This document shows positions 1 to 7,079 of a stretch of 55,598 nucleotides of DNA, piece by piece. Positions within the stretch are counted from its first letter, which is position 1, and each line of letters opens with the position of its first letter. The notes beneath the pieces were generated by a model, which worked only from the letters and a program-made list of their open reading frames with translations, ran no database searches and was not told where the DNA came from. This DNA is from an uncultured Prevotellaceae bacterium (lineage in GTDB: Bacteria; Bacteroidota; Bacteroidia; Bacteroidales; Bacteroidaceae): contig CACZRN010000032.1 of assembly GCA_902783625.1 (NCBI GenBank), positions 1-55,598 of the forward strand, in the 5' to 3' direction. The position numbers and the translations under genes were made by a program.

Positions 1-803
1 GCTTTTTCCTCGCCGCACTGGCAGGGGTCGCACTTGCATTCCTCACACTGGCAGGCTTTTGCTTCATCGAAACAAGCTGCCTTCGCCTTGTCGCAAGTGG
101 GCTGCATCATGCACTCTGCCTTTGCCTTGCAAAGGCTGGGAGCTGTCTTGGTGGCAAAGCCCAGAACGACCACGAGGAAGCCGAGCATGAGCAGGGTGAC
201 GTAGACGAGTCCTATCTTCTTCCAGCGATTGAACCACACCTTGCCATTCACTCCGAGAGTCTGCATTGCGCTCCAGAAGCCGTGACTGAGGTGGAACCAG
301 ATGGCTACAATCCAGATGACATAGAGCACAACATAGAGTGGGCACGAGAATGTCTGCTTAATAAGTCCGAATCCATCGGTGGGCTCCAGCGGAGTAGCGA
401 TGTGGAACAGCTCGGCAAACATCATGTTGTACCAGAAGTTAAAGAGATGGAGAAGCAAGCCGAGCAGGATGATGATACCCAGCACGAGCATGTTCTGAGA
501 AGCCCATTCCACCTTGCCAGGCTTTTCGGTCACAGCATAGCGCTGTGCACCGCGGGCCTTACGGTTCTGCATGGTAAGCAGGAAAGCATACACAATGTGG
601 ACAACAGCCAGGAAAGCCAAGCCCAATGTTGCTGCTACTGCATACCAGTTAGCACCTAGCAAAGCGCATATCGTGTTGTAAGCCTCGCCCGAGAAGAGCG
701 CAACAACATTCATGCACATGTGGAATGTCAGGAATAGAATAAGCGCAATGCCAGTGACCGACATCACTACTTTTCTACCGATTGATGAATTGATTAACCA
801 CAT
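1..803 (-). CDS. sdhC: Succinate dehydrogenase/fumarate reductase cytochrome b subunit, 3' end cut by window edge
   Basis: Membrane anchor of respiratory complex II, passing electrons between menaquinone and the flavoprotein/iron-sulfur subunits. Reading from the ATG at 803 I translate MWLINSSIGRKVVMSVTG followed by five hydrophobic segments. Candidate heme-ligand histidines lie in the helices (LTFHMCMNVV, VVHIVYAF, LLHLFNF, WFHLSHGFWS). This is the pattern of the cytochrome b558 SdhC family of Bacteroidetes. sdhA and sdhB would be expected to follow beyond the left edge. The odd part is the tail: after the last membrane helix (ending near VVLGFATKT) the frame runs about 50 more residues with ten cysteines, ending CQCEECKCDPCQCGEE, and is still open at base 3. 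I know of no such tail as a standard part of the family. The frame has no stop, so the true C-terminus is not seen. Confidence 0.9.
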   Translation of the reverse strand, partial: MWLINSSIGRKVVMSVTGIALILFLTFHMCMNVVALFSGEAYNTICALLGANWYAVAATLGLAFLAVVHIVYAFLLTMQNRKARGAQRYAVTEKPGKVEWASQNMLVLGIIILLGLLLHLFNFWYNMMFAELFHIATPLEPTDGFGLIKQTFSCPLYVVLYVIWIVAIWFHLSHGFWSAMQTLGVNGKVWFNRWKKIGLVYVTLLMLGFLVVVLGFATKTAPSLCKAKAECMMQPTCDKAKAACFDEAKACQCEECKCDPCQCGEEK

Positions 804-954
804 AAATGATTGATTTTTAAATTATTTAATTAAATTATAGTCTATAGTAGTATTCTTTTTCAGCGCAAAAAATCTGTGCCACCACTCACTTTCCACAAGC
901 ACGGCAGCGGCCCAAAATAATTATATTTAGGTATTGACACCTATCATTTGTGTG

Positions 955-985
955 CAAAAATAATACTTTTTTGTGATTCCGCAAA
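955..985 (-). promoter_or_regulatory. Bacteroidetes-type promoter for sdhC
   Basis: On the minus strand TTTG (985-982) and TAnnTTTG as TATTTTTG (962-955) are separated by 19 bases, the standard -33/-7 arrangement of Bacteroidetes sigma-ABfr promoters. Transcription would begin near 949, giving an untranslated leader of about 145 bases before the sdhC ATG at 803. That leader is long and AT-rich; I see no riboswitch that I recognise in it. Confidence 0.6.
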
Positions 986-1049
986 GGTTTTCGCCTTATT
1001 TGACGAAAAAATAAAGCGTCTTTCGCATAAAGCAGCGCCAAAGCGATGG

Positions 1050-2612
1050 TTATGGCTTCAGCGCATTGAACTTTTGCATCACATCTGTCGAACTTACCTT
1101 TTGGACACAATTCTGGTGGTTGTCGATAGCCAGACAAGCTGCTATGGCCGCACTCTCGCCCAAAACCATGAAGACTGGCTCCATGCGAATGCTTCCATAT
1201 GCTATGTGGCTGGCACTCAAGCATACCGGAACAAGAAGATTACTCGCCTCAGCCTCGACAGGGGTTATCGATCGGTAACTCACGTTGTAGGGCTTGGGGC
1301 AACCTATCTGCACATCACCCTCGTTCTTTACCATGCCATCCACCACGTAGCGTCCGCAGTTGTGGGAGTCCATATTGTAGGCAGCCCACCCCACATAGTC
1401 GTCAACATCGGTACGCCCCAGACAGTTGTTTTCGGTCATCACATAGCGCCCTATCATACGTCGGGCTTCGCGGATGTACATCTGCGGGGTGAAGTGAGCG
1501 GTTTCTTGATATTCATCTTTGGGAAGCCCCCACTCCAACATGCTGTTACGGATGCTGTCGGGAACCCGCTCGTCGTGACCGACAAAATAGAGCAGGCCCA
1601 AGGTGTAATCGAGGTGAGCCTTGCGTATCTTGTCTCTCTTTTTATAACTTGCCTCAGGATAATCCCAATTCTCACCTATCATGTCGGTAGAGAAGGCTCC
1701 GCGATTGTTGATGTCTGTCTTATTGTTGGGCATCAGGTTCCAACCGAAACAGTCGCGGATAGAATTCCAAGGAGCCAACTCTTTCCACCTAAGCAGAAGC
1801 TCATAGCGCGTGGGGTCGTAGTTCTCGGGCTTTGTGATGGGCAACATATTAGAAGGATCGTTGGTCAGTGTGATGCGGTAATTGTAAGCCTGAACGCACT
1901 TGTCGGCATCTCCACGTTTTCCCATATTCCTCTTCAGGATGCCATAAAGCAAACCGCTCTTGGGATCGCCTTTTACCTTATAGGGATCAATGCCATCGGG
2001 GAACTGGTGCTTGTCGAGCATCTGCACTCCATCATAAATCTCGCCATACTGCGCATTCGATTCGCGTCCTACTGTATAGCTGACACCTGACTTTGCCATC
2101 AGATCGCCCTCATAGGAGCAGTCGATAAACACCTTTGCCGAAATACGCACACGCTCCTTGGTGTCATCAGACTTCTCAACGACGATACTGTTTATCACGT
2201 TTCCCTTCTTCTTAACTGAACGCAAGCGATATGGCATCAGTGGCTCCACGCCAGCCTCACTCAGGAAGTCGTTATACACCGCCAACGCCACACTGGGTTC
2301 AAACTTGAAGGCTGGCTCATCCTTTCCGTATTTCCTGCCCACTCTCTGGTAGAAACCAAGCGAAAAACCTTGGATGATATCCACTTTACCAATATCTGTA
2401 TCTCCCAAACCACCTGCCGATAAACCTCCGATACGGGCTGTAGGCTCTATCAGCAAAACCGATTTGCCCTGAATCTTTGCCGTGTAGGCAGCTATCACAC
2501 CGGCAGAAGTGGCACCATAGATACACACGTCGGCTTCTTTTTCCTTCATGTCTGCCGAGGTGCCCTGTAGGAGCATCAACCACGAAAACAAAAAGACACA
2601 CAGTTTCCTCAT
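1050..2612 (-). CDS. Secreted FAD-dependent oxidoreductase (FAD_oxidored family)
   Basis: Predicted exported flavoprotein of 520 residues. The start is put at the ATG at 2612 because MRKLCVFLFSWLMLLQGTSA is a clean signal peptide; the open frame extends 36 codons further upstream but without a plausible start context. The mature protein opens with an FAD-binding Rossmann motif (DVCIYGATSAGVIAA) and the typical ARIGGLSAGGLG segment of the FAD_oxidored group, including the second-shell GD motif after it. Members of this group are common in Bacteroidetes polysaccharide-use regions, but their substrates are mostly unknown. No other carbohydrate gene is adjacent here, so no substrate can be proposed. 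A -7-like element lies at 2668-2661 on the minus strand, without a good -33 partner. Confidence 0.8.
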   Translation of the reverse strand: MRKLCVFLFSWLMLLQGTSADMKEKEADVCIYGATSAGVIAAYTAKIQGKSVLLIEPTARIGGLSAGGLGDTDIGKVDIIQGFSLGFYQRVGRKYGKDEPAFKFEPSVALAVYNDFLSEAGVEPLMPYRLRSVKKKGNVINSIVVEKSDDTKERVRISAKVFIDCSYEGDLMAKSGVSYTVGRESNAQYGEIYDGVQMLDKHQFPDGIDPYKVKGDPKSGLLYGILKRNMGKRGDADKCVQAYNYRITLTNDPSNMLPITKPENYDPTRYELLLRWKELAPWNSIRDCFGWNLMPNNKTDINNRGAFSTDMIGENWDYPEASYKKRDKIRKAHLDYTLGLLYFVGHDERVPDSIRNSMLEWGLPKDEYQETAHFTPQMYIREARRMIGRYVMTENNCLGRTDVDDYVGWAAYNMDSHNCGRYVVDGMVKNEGDVQIGCPKPYNVSYRSITPVEAEASNLLVPVCLSASHIAYGSIRMEPVFMVLGESAAIAACLAIDNHQNCVQKVSSTDVMQKFNALKP

Positions 2613-2800
2613 AGTATTTATATTTAAGAAAAACACATTCGCCCAAATCCTTTCATTCTGCAAATATACAAATATTACACCTATAAAAAGAATTTTCCAT
2701 GCTACATTTTCATTCCCCACACTTTGCCTCCAACGAAGTCTTGCCTGCTTTCCACCTCAAAATACGTACTTCTTTCTGCACAACAAAACCATCTATTAAT

Positions 2801-2886
2801 AATTTTGCTAGCAAAATTTCGATTAAAGGGCCTCTTTAATGGCAATAGAAAGCCTCTTTATTGAAAATTTTGCTAGCAAAATTTTC
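2801..2886. repeat. Palindrome-bordered intergenic repeat, copy 1
   Basis: An 18-base perfect palindrome AATTTTGCTAGCAAAATT (2801-2818) and a 24-base perfect palindrome centred on the same GCTAGC (2863-2886) enclose 44 bases. That core holds two copies of GCCTCTTTA/AGCCTCTTTA. Near-identical elements lie at 11061-11148 and 34382-34465. The right palindrome overlaps the stop of the decayed gene at 2885. The flanking stretch 2613-2800 holds nothing else I can identify. Confidence 0.85.
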
Positions 2887-3214
2887 ACATATCGCGAAAG
2901 CCTTTATCCACAAAGGGTTTTGCAAGGGGGGAGTATCGAACTAAAAAATCAAAGTTATACATAACCCTTTTAACAGCTTCCTGAATACTTCCGTACCCAT
3001 GTTCATTGAGATATTGAATCATCTCTTCTCTATTATGGACATTTATGCCCATATACTTGAGATGATTAATAAGCTACTGGGTAAGGGCCGACTCTTTGGT
3101 TTCTTGCTCATTAACAAGTTGTCTTTCTTCTGCTTCTAAGTATCTGAGAAAAGACTTTTTAATAATGAAAAACTCTTCTCCCACACGGATAAAACGTGTT
3201 GAGGAGAAGAGGTA
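2885..3214 (-). pseudogene. Decayed hypothetical gene, truncated at 5' end with an internal stop
   Basis: On the minus strand one frame is open from 3214 down to a TGA at 2885-2887 except for a TAG at 3074-3076. It reads FIRVGEEFFIIKKSFLRYLE and, after the stop, GINVHNREEMIQYLNEHGYG ending LAKPFVDKGFRDM. The composition is protein-like (charged amphipathic helices), and the frame continues after the stop in the same style. There is no start codon at its upstream end. I do not recognise the family. The most likely reading is a gene fragment inactivated by truncation plus a nonsense mutation; a chance open frame in AT-rich DNA is the alternative. Confidence 0.45.
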
Positions 3215-3226
3215 TTATAAAGGTAG

Positions 3227-3263
3227 TGATATAGTTACTATGTTGCAGATGCTAACTATATCA
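3227..3263 (-). terminator. Hairpin downstream of the phosphatase gene
   Basis: Perfect 11-base arms TGATATAGTTA (3227-3237) and TAACTATATCA (3253-3263) with a 15-base loop lie just past the stop of the phosphatase gene. The stem is AT-rich and the following bases are only moderately T-rich, so this may end transcription weakly or be an operator-like palindrome. Confidence 0.35.
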
Positions 3264-3273
3264 TTGCTTTTCT

Positions 3274-4233
3274 TTATTTATTAAAAATGGAAGTCATTGG
3301 GCGACCAACCCAGGCTTGCGGAGGGGTAACCCCGAGCATGTAGGCTACAGTGGCAGGTACATCGTATTGCATCATGGCATCTGTCATCACAAACCCTTCT
3401 TTGATGCCTTTTCCACAGACGACAAAAGGCGACAGCATCTCGTCGAGCGTCATGCCCCCGTGTCCTTTGTCTATGCCTCCATGATCGGCTGTAAGAACAA
3501 AAATAGTGTCATCGTAAATGCCGGCTTCTTTAGTTGCATCGACAATAAGTTTGACGCACTGATCGATGAATTTCTCGAAGGCATAGTATTCGTCGGTATA
3601 CCATCCAAAAGTATGACCTGCATGGTCGAGACCTGAGAAATAGATGGTCATGAACGTTGGTTTCTTTTCCTTAATATAATTGACAGCGGCCATCGTGTAG
3701 TCGAACTTGGTGCCTCCGTGCTTTTCCACATACTCGTCACCAGAGCTACCGCCGGGGATAAACATCACATCATCAACACACGCAGAGTCGACAAGATGCT
3801 TGATGACGTCCCAGTCGCAAAGCAGCCCTGAACGCTCTTCTGGTCGTTGTTCTTTAAGAATAGAATAAATGGTGGGGAAGATGCCGCGTTCGTTGGTAAC
3901 CGATGAAGGAATCTCTGGCACCTTCGAGAACCACTTTGTGTAGCCATGGCTTTCTGTGCCAACACCCATAAACACCGATGCCCAGTTGATAGCCGATGCC
4001 GAAGGTAATACAGAACGTTTTTTCAGCGTATAGCTACCGTTCGCCATGAGGGTGCCTTTCACACATGGCATGTCGGCATCTGCAATACTTTTGGCGGCCC
4101 AACCGTCAATACCGATAAGGACTACATGCTTGGCTTTTGCCTTGGGTTGGTGACGCTTGGCTTGACAGACTGTTATACTTGACCCGAGAAATACAAGGGT
4201 GAGAAAAATAAATGATAGCTTCAAATTTTTCAT
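3274..4233 (-). CDS. Secreted alkaline phosphatase family protein (nucleotide pyrophosphatase/phosphodiesterase type)
   Basis: Exported metal-dependent phosphatase or phosphodiesterase of 319 residues. The start at 4233 gives the signal peptide MKNLKLSFIFLTLVFLGSSI...CQA, followed by KHVVLIGIDGWAAKSI with the first metal-ligand aspartate. The probable nucleophile lies in the LPSASAINWASVFMG segment. Further metal ligands lie in YFSGLDHAGHTFG and TADHGGIDKGHGG, which are typical of the type I phosphodiesterase/nucleotide pyrophosphatase fold. The short size fits a single catalytic core without extra domains. A well-formed promoter sits 37-67 bases upstream. It is apparently transcribed alone. 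Its physiological substrate cannot be read from the sequence. Confidence 0.85.
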   Translation of the reverse strand: MKNLKLSFIFLTLVFLGSSITVCQAKRHQPKAKAKHVVLIGIDGWAAKSIADADMPCVKGTLMANGSYTLKKRSVLPSASAINWASVFMGVGTESHGYTKWFSKVPEIPSSVTNERGIFPTIYSILKEQRPEERSGLLCDWDVIKHLVDSACVDDVMFIPGGSSGDEYVEKHGGTKFDYTMAAVNYIKEKKPTFMTIYFSGLDHAGHTFGWYTDEYYAFEKFIDQCVKLIVDATKEAGIYDDTIFVLTADHGGIDKGHGGMTLDEMLSPFVVCGKGIKEGFVMTDAMMQYDVPATVAYMLGVTPPQAWVGRPMTSIFNK

Positions 4234-4269
4234 AATGTAAAAGATTAGTGTTAAACAGCTTTCTATCTG

Positions 4270-4300
4270 CAAAATTAACAATATTCCGTTATAATACAAA
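4270..4300 (-). promoter_or_regulatory. Bacteroidetes-type promoter for the phosphatase gene
   Basis: Minus-strand TTTG (4300-4297), 19 bases, then TAATTTTG (4277-4270), matching -33 TTTG and -7 TAnnTTTG exactly. The predicted transcript start is about 30 bases upstream of the ATG at 4233. Confidence 0.7.
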
Positions 4301-4331
4301 ATCAAATCTCTTTTTTCATTGAATAACATTA

Positions 4332-4500
4332 TCTCGGCATAAAAAAGAATTATTTTTTCGCTTTGCTCAACAACTCGTCTTTTTGTACTGCACTCGATTT
4401 TATGCAACATTTCCATCCTTATGAATGAAGAAGTTACCATGTCTCGGCATTAAAAAAGAACAATTTCTTTTTGTACTGCACTCGATTTTATGTAACTTTG
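4332..4500 (+). repeat. Direct duplication of the mnmG promoter segment
   Basis: Two imperfect copies of one segment lie in tandem: 4332-4407 and 4442-4496. Both begin TCTCGGCAT with an A-run ending in AGAA, and both end TTTTTGTACTGCACTCGATT followed by TTATG(C/T)AAC. The upstream copy has an extra 20-odd bases inside and lacks an intact -7 element (CAACATTT). The downstream copy ends in the intact TAACTTTG. It looks like a local duplication in which only the second copy stayed functional. Confidence 0.7.
4470..4500 (+). promoter_or_regulatory. Promoter for mnmG
   Basis: TTTG (4470-4473), 19 bases, then TAACTTTG (4493-4500). The transcript would start near 4505, so the only usable in-frame start is the ATG at 4518; the longer open frame from 4425 lies within and upstream of the promoter and is not translated. 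Confidence 0.8.
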
Positions 4501-4517
4501 TCGGAGATATAGCTACT

Positions 4518-6389
4518 ATGGAAATGAAATACGACATCGTGGTAGTTGGCGGCGGTCATGCTGGATGTGAAGCAGCTACTGCTGCAGCCAACCTCGGGGC
4601 AAGGACTTGTCTCGTGACGATGGATATGAATAAAATCGCACAGATGAGTTGCAACCCTGCTGTGGGTGGAATAGCGAAAGGACAGATTGTGCGCGAAATA
4701 GATGCTCTTGGCGGACAAATGGGGCTCGTCACCGACGCAACAACGATACAATTCCGCATGCTTAACATGGGAAAGGGACCTGCGGTGTGGAGTCCGAGAG
4801 CACAATGCGACAGGGCGAAATTCATTACAACATGGAGAGAAACGCTCGACCACACAGACAACCTCGACATCTGGCAAGATCAGGTTGAGGAAATATGTGT
4901 GGAAAATGGCAAGATAACTGGTGTGAAAACCATCTGGGGTGTTGATATCAAAGCACGATGTGTCATCATCACTGCTGGTACATTCCTTAATGGCATGATG
5001 CATGTCGGACGCAAACAAGTAGAAGGTGGACGATGTGCAGAACCTGCAGCACACAAATTAACGGAAAGTATTGAACATCAAGGGATTAGATCGTACAGAA
5101 TGAAGACAGGAACACCTGTCAGAATCGATCGTAGAAGTGTGCATTTCGAGGACATGGAACGTCAAGATGGCGACCGAAACAACTATAAGTTCAGTTACAT
5201 GGGCGAAGGGAAAAACCTGCCACAATTGCCATGCTGGATCTGCTACACAAACGAAGAGGTGCACAACACTCTGAGAAACCGCATCGACGACTCTCCACTT
5301 TACAACGGACAGATACAAAGCATCGGACCGAGATATTGTCCTTCGATAGAAACAAAACTTGTAACATTCCCTGATAAAGATCGCCACCCGCTGTTCCTCG
5401 AACCGGAAGGGACTGACACAAACGAAATGTACCTGAACGGGTTTTCGTCGAGCATGCCTATCGAATGCCAGATAGAAGCAATCCGACATATTCCCGCACT
5501 GCGCGATGTGAAAGTGTATCGACCTGGATATGCTATCGAATACGACTTTTTTGATCCTACACAATTGCAACACTCTCTCGAATCGAAGGTTGTCGACGGT
5601 CTCTTCTTCGCTGGACAAGTGAATGGCACTACGGGGTATGAAGAGGCTGGAGGACAAGGAACGGTAGCGGGAATAAACGCAGCTTTGAAATGTGGAGGAG
5701 GCGAGCCATTTGTTATGGGGCGCGATGAAAGTTATATCGGTGTACTCATCGACGATCTTACCACAAAAGGTGTCGATGAACCATATCGCATGTTCACATC
5801 AAGAGCAGAATATAGAATACTGCTTCGACAAGACAATGCCGACGAAAGACTGACAGAAAAAGCCTACGGCTTAGGACTGGCAACACGAGAAAGATACAAT
5901 TGGTGGATTGAAAAGAAAGAGGGCATAGAGCGTATTATCGACTATTGCAACCGTACACCTGTAAAACCCGCAATTATAAATCCTACTCTAGAAAGTCTGG
6001 GCTCTACCCCACTCTCTTCAGGTTGTAAGATTTCGGATCTTATCGCACGACCATTTGTAACAATCGAAGCACTGAGCGAAACCCTACACGAATTGAAAAA
6101 CATAATCGAATCTGTGCCTAATCGTAAAGACGAAAAAAAAGAGGCCGCAGAGATTAGAATGAAATATAAAGGCTACATAGAGCGTGAAAAAGAAGTAGCA
6201 GAGAAAATGCAACGGCTCGAAAACATAAAGATAAAAGGGCACTTCGACTATAACTCTCTTCATGAGATATCTACCGAAGGACGGCAAAAACTCATCAGAA
6301 TAAATCCGGAAACACTTGCTCAAGCAAGCAGAATTCCTGGAGTATCACCAAGCGATATAAACGTTTTACTTGTACTTATGGGTAGATAA
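4518..6389 (+). CDS. mnmG: tRNA uridine-5-carboxymethylaminomethyl modification enzyme MnmG
   Basis: FAD-dependent partner of MnmE, which installs the carboxymethylaminomethyl group at C5 of wobble uridine 34 in certain tRNAs, in the cytoplasm. The 623 residues match the usual MnmG length. MEMKYDIVVVGGGHAGCEAA contains the GGGHAG dinucleotide-binding motif at residues 11-16, followed by the signature NPAVGGIAKGQIVREIDALG. The GYEEAGGQGTVAGINAA segment near residue 375-390 is the second conserved FAD-contact block. The C-terminal helical tRNA-binding domain ends normally with SDINVLLVLMGR. The start at 4518 is fixed by the promoter. mnmG is often origin-proximal in bacteria, which fits the parS-like site 23 bases after its stop. 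Confidence 0.97.
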   Translation: MEMKYDIVVVGGGHAGCEAATAAANLGARTCLVTMDMNKIAQMSCNPAVGGIAKGQIVREIDALGGQMGLVTDATTIQFRMLNMGKGPAVWSPRAQCDRAKFITTWRETLDHTDNLDIWQDQVEEICVENGKITGVKTIWGVDIKARCVIITAGTFLNGMMHVGRKQVEGGRCAEPAAHKLTESIEHQGIRSYRMKTGTPVRIDRRSVHFEDMERQDGDRNNYKFSYMGEGKNLPQLPCWICYTNEEVHNTLRNRIDDSPLYNGQIQSIGPRYCPSIETKLVTFPDKDRHPLFLEPEGTDTNEMYLNGFSSSMPIECQIEAIRHIPALRDVKVYRPGYAIEYDFFDPTQLQHSLESKVVDGLFFAGQVNGTTGYEEAGGQGTVAGINAALKCGGGEPFVMGRDESYIGVLIDDLTTKGVDEPYRMFTSRAEYRILLRQDNADERLTEKAYGLGLATRERYNWWIEKKEGIERIIDYCNRTPVKPAIINPTLESLGSTPLSSGCKISDLIARPFVTIEALSETLHELKNIIESVPNRKDEKKEAAEIRMKYKGYIEREKEVAEKMQRLENIKIKGHFDYNSLHEISTEGRQKLIRINPETLAQASRIPGVSPSDINVLLVLMGR

Positions 6390-6411
6390 TTTAAAAGAAT
6401 ACAACATAAAA

Positions 6412-6427
6412 TGTTTCACGTGGAACA
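6412..6427. promoter_or_regulatory. parS-like centromere site 1
   Basis: TGTTTCACGTGGAACA differs at one base from the perfect palindrome TGTTTCACGTGAAACA, the well-known ParB-binding parS consensus. It lies in the 68-base gap between mnmG and apt. With the second site 615 bases away it implies a ParB-loading zone, which in most bacteria is near the replication origin. Confidence 0.85.
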
Positions 6428-6457
6428 CTTCGATTAATCATAAAAACAACAAATAAA

Positions 6458-6988
6458 ATGAACAACGAAATTCTTCTTAAAAATCTGAGATGCATTCCTG
6501 ATTGGCCAATTAAAGGTGTAAACTTCAGGGATGTAACAACATTGTTTAAAAGTGCGGAATGTATAAAAATCATCAACGATGAGATGTATGATCTCTACAA
6601 AGACAAGGGGATTACAAAGATCGTAGGTATTGAAAGTCGTGGTTTTGTAATGTCGTCTGCATTGGCGCTCCGATTGGGTGCAGGTGTTGTGCTTTGTAGA
6701 AAACCAGGAAAACTCCCTTGTGAGACAGTACAAGAAAGTTATGCAAAAGAATACGGAATCGACACTATCGAAATTCACAAGGATGCTATCGGTGAAAACG
6801 ACATTGTTTTACTTCACGATGACCTGCTTGCTACTGGAGGAACAATGAAAGCTGCATGCAATCTTGTTAGAAAATTCAATCCCAAGAAAATCTATTGCAA
6901 TTTTATTATAGAACTTGTAAACGAAGGATTAAACGGAAGACAAGCATTTGACGATGATGTAGAAGTTACGTCACTTATTCAGATTTAA
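6458..6988 (+). CDS. apt: Adenine phosphoribosyltransferase
   Basis: Purine salvage enzyme making AMP from adenine and PRPP in the cytoplasm. The 176 residues are the normal size. The PRPP-binding loop is seen as NDIVLLHDDLLATGGTMKAA near residues 110-130, and the family opening RCIPDWPIKGVNFRDVTTLF is intact. The ATG at 6458 starts the conserved N-terminus. It follows mnmG by 68 bases, in a gap occupied by a parS-like site. A strong hairpin after its stop separates it from uvrC, so it may be transcribed with mnmG. Confidence 0.96.
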   Translation: MNNEILLKNLRCIPDWPIKGVNFRDVTTLFKSAECIKIINDEMYDLYKDKGITKIVGIESRGFVMSSALALRLGAGVVLCRKPGKLPCETVQESYAKEYGIDTIEIHKDAIGENDIVLLHDDLLATGGTMKAACNLVRKFNPKKIYCNFIIELVNEGLNGRQAFDDDVEVTSLIQI

Positions 6989-6998
6989 TCGAAAAATG

Positions 6999-7038
6999 TG
7001 GGGCGAAGAAGAATAAAGAAACTTATTCCTTCGCCCCA
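6999..7038 (+). terminator. Strong hairpin after apt
   Basis: Arms TGGGGCGAAG (6999-7008) and CTTCGCCCCA (7029-7038), continued inward after a two-base bulge by GAATAA (7011-7016) with TTATTC (7023-7028). This is a very stable stem. No T-run follows on the plus strand; instead a T-run lies on the minus-strand side. Termination after apt is therefore likely but not of the textbook kind. It stands three bases from the second parS site. Confidence 0.55.
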
Positions 7039-7041
7039 TAA

Positions 7042-7057
7042 TGTTTCACGTGAAACA
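7042..7057. promoter_or_regulatory. parS centromere site 2 (perfect palindrome)
   Basis: TGTTTCACGTGAAACA, an exact 16-base palindrome identical to the ParB-binding parS consensus. It sits between the apt hairpin and uvrC. Its ATG would read MFHVKQ in frame with uvrC; this is a by-product of the site, not a start codon. Confidence 0.93.
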
Positions 7058-7079
7058 ATCAGGCCTACATAAAGCAGAT

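Noticed and set aside
948-2090. 380-codon plus-strand open frame opposite the FAD oxidoreductase
   Set aside because: It lies fully antisense to a gene with clear FAD-binding motifs and a signal peptide, and its own translation has no recognisable domain or start context.
7041-7079. Upstream start MFHVKQ for UvrC
   Set aside because: This ATG is part of the parS palindrome. The conserved UvrC N-terminus is reached from the ATG at 7080, and the intervening residues are not protein-like.
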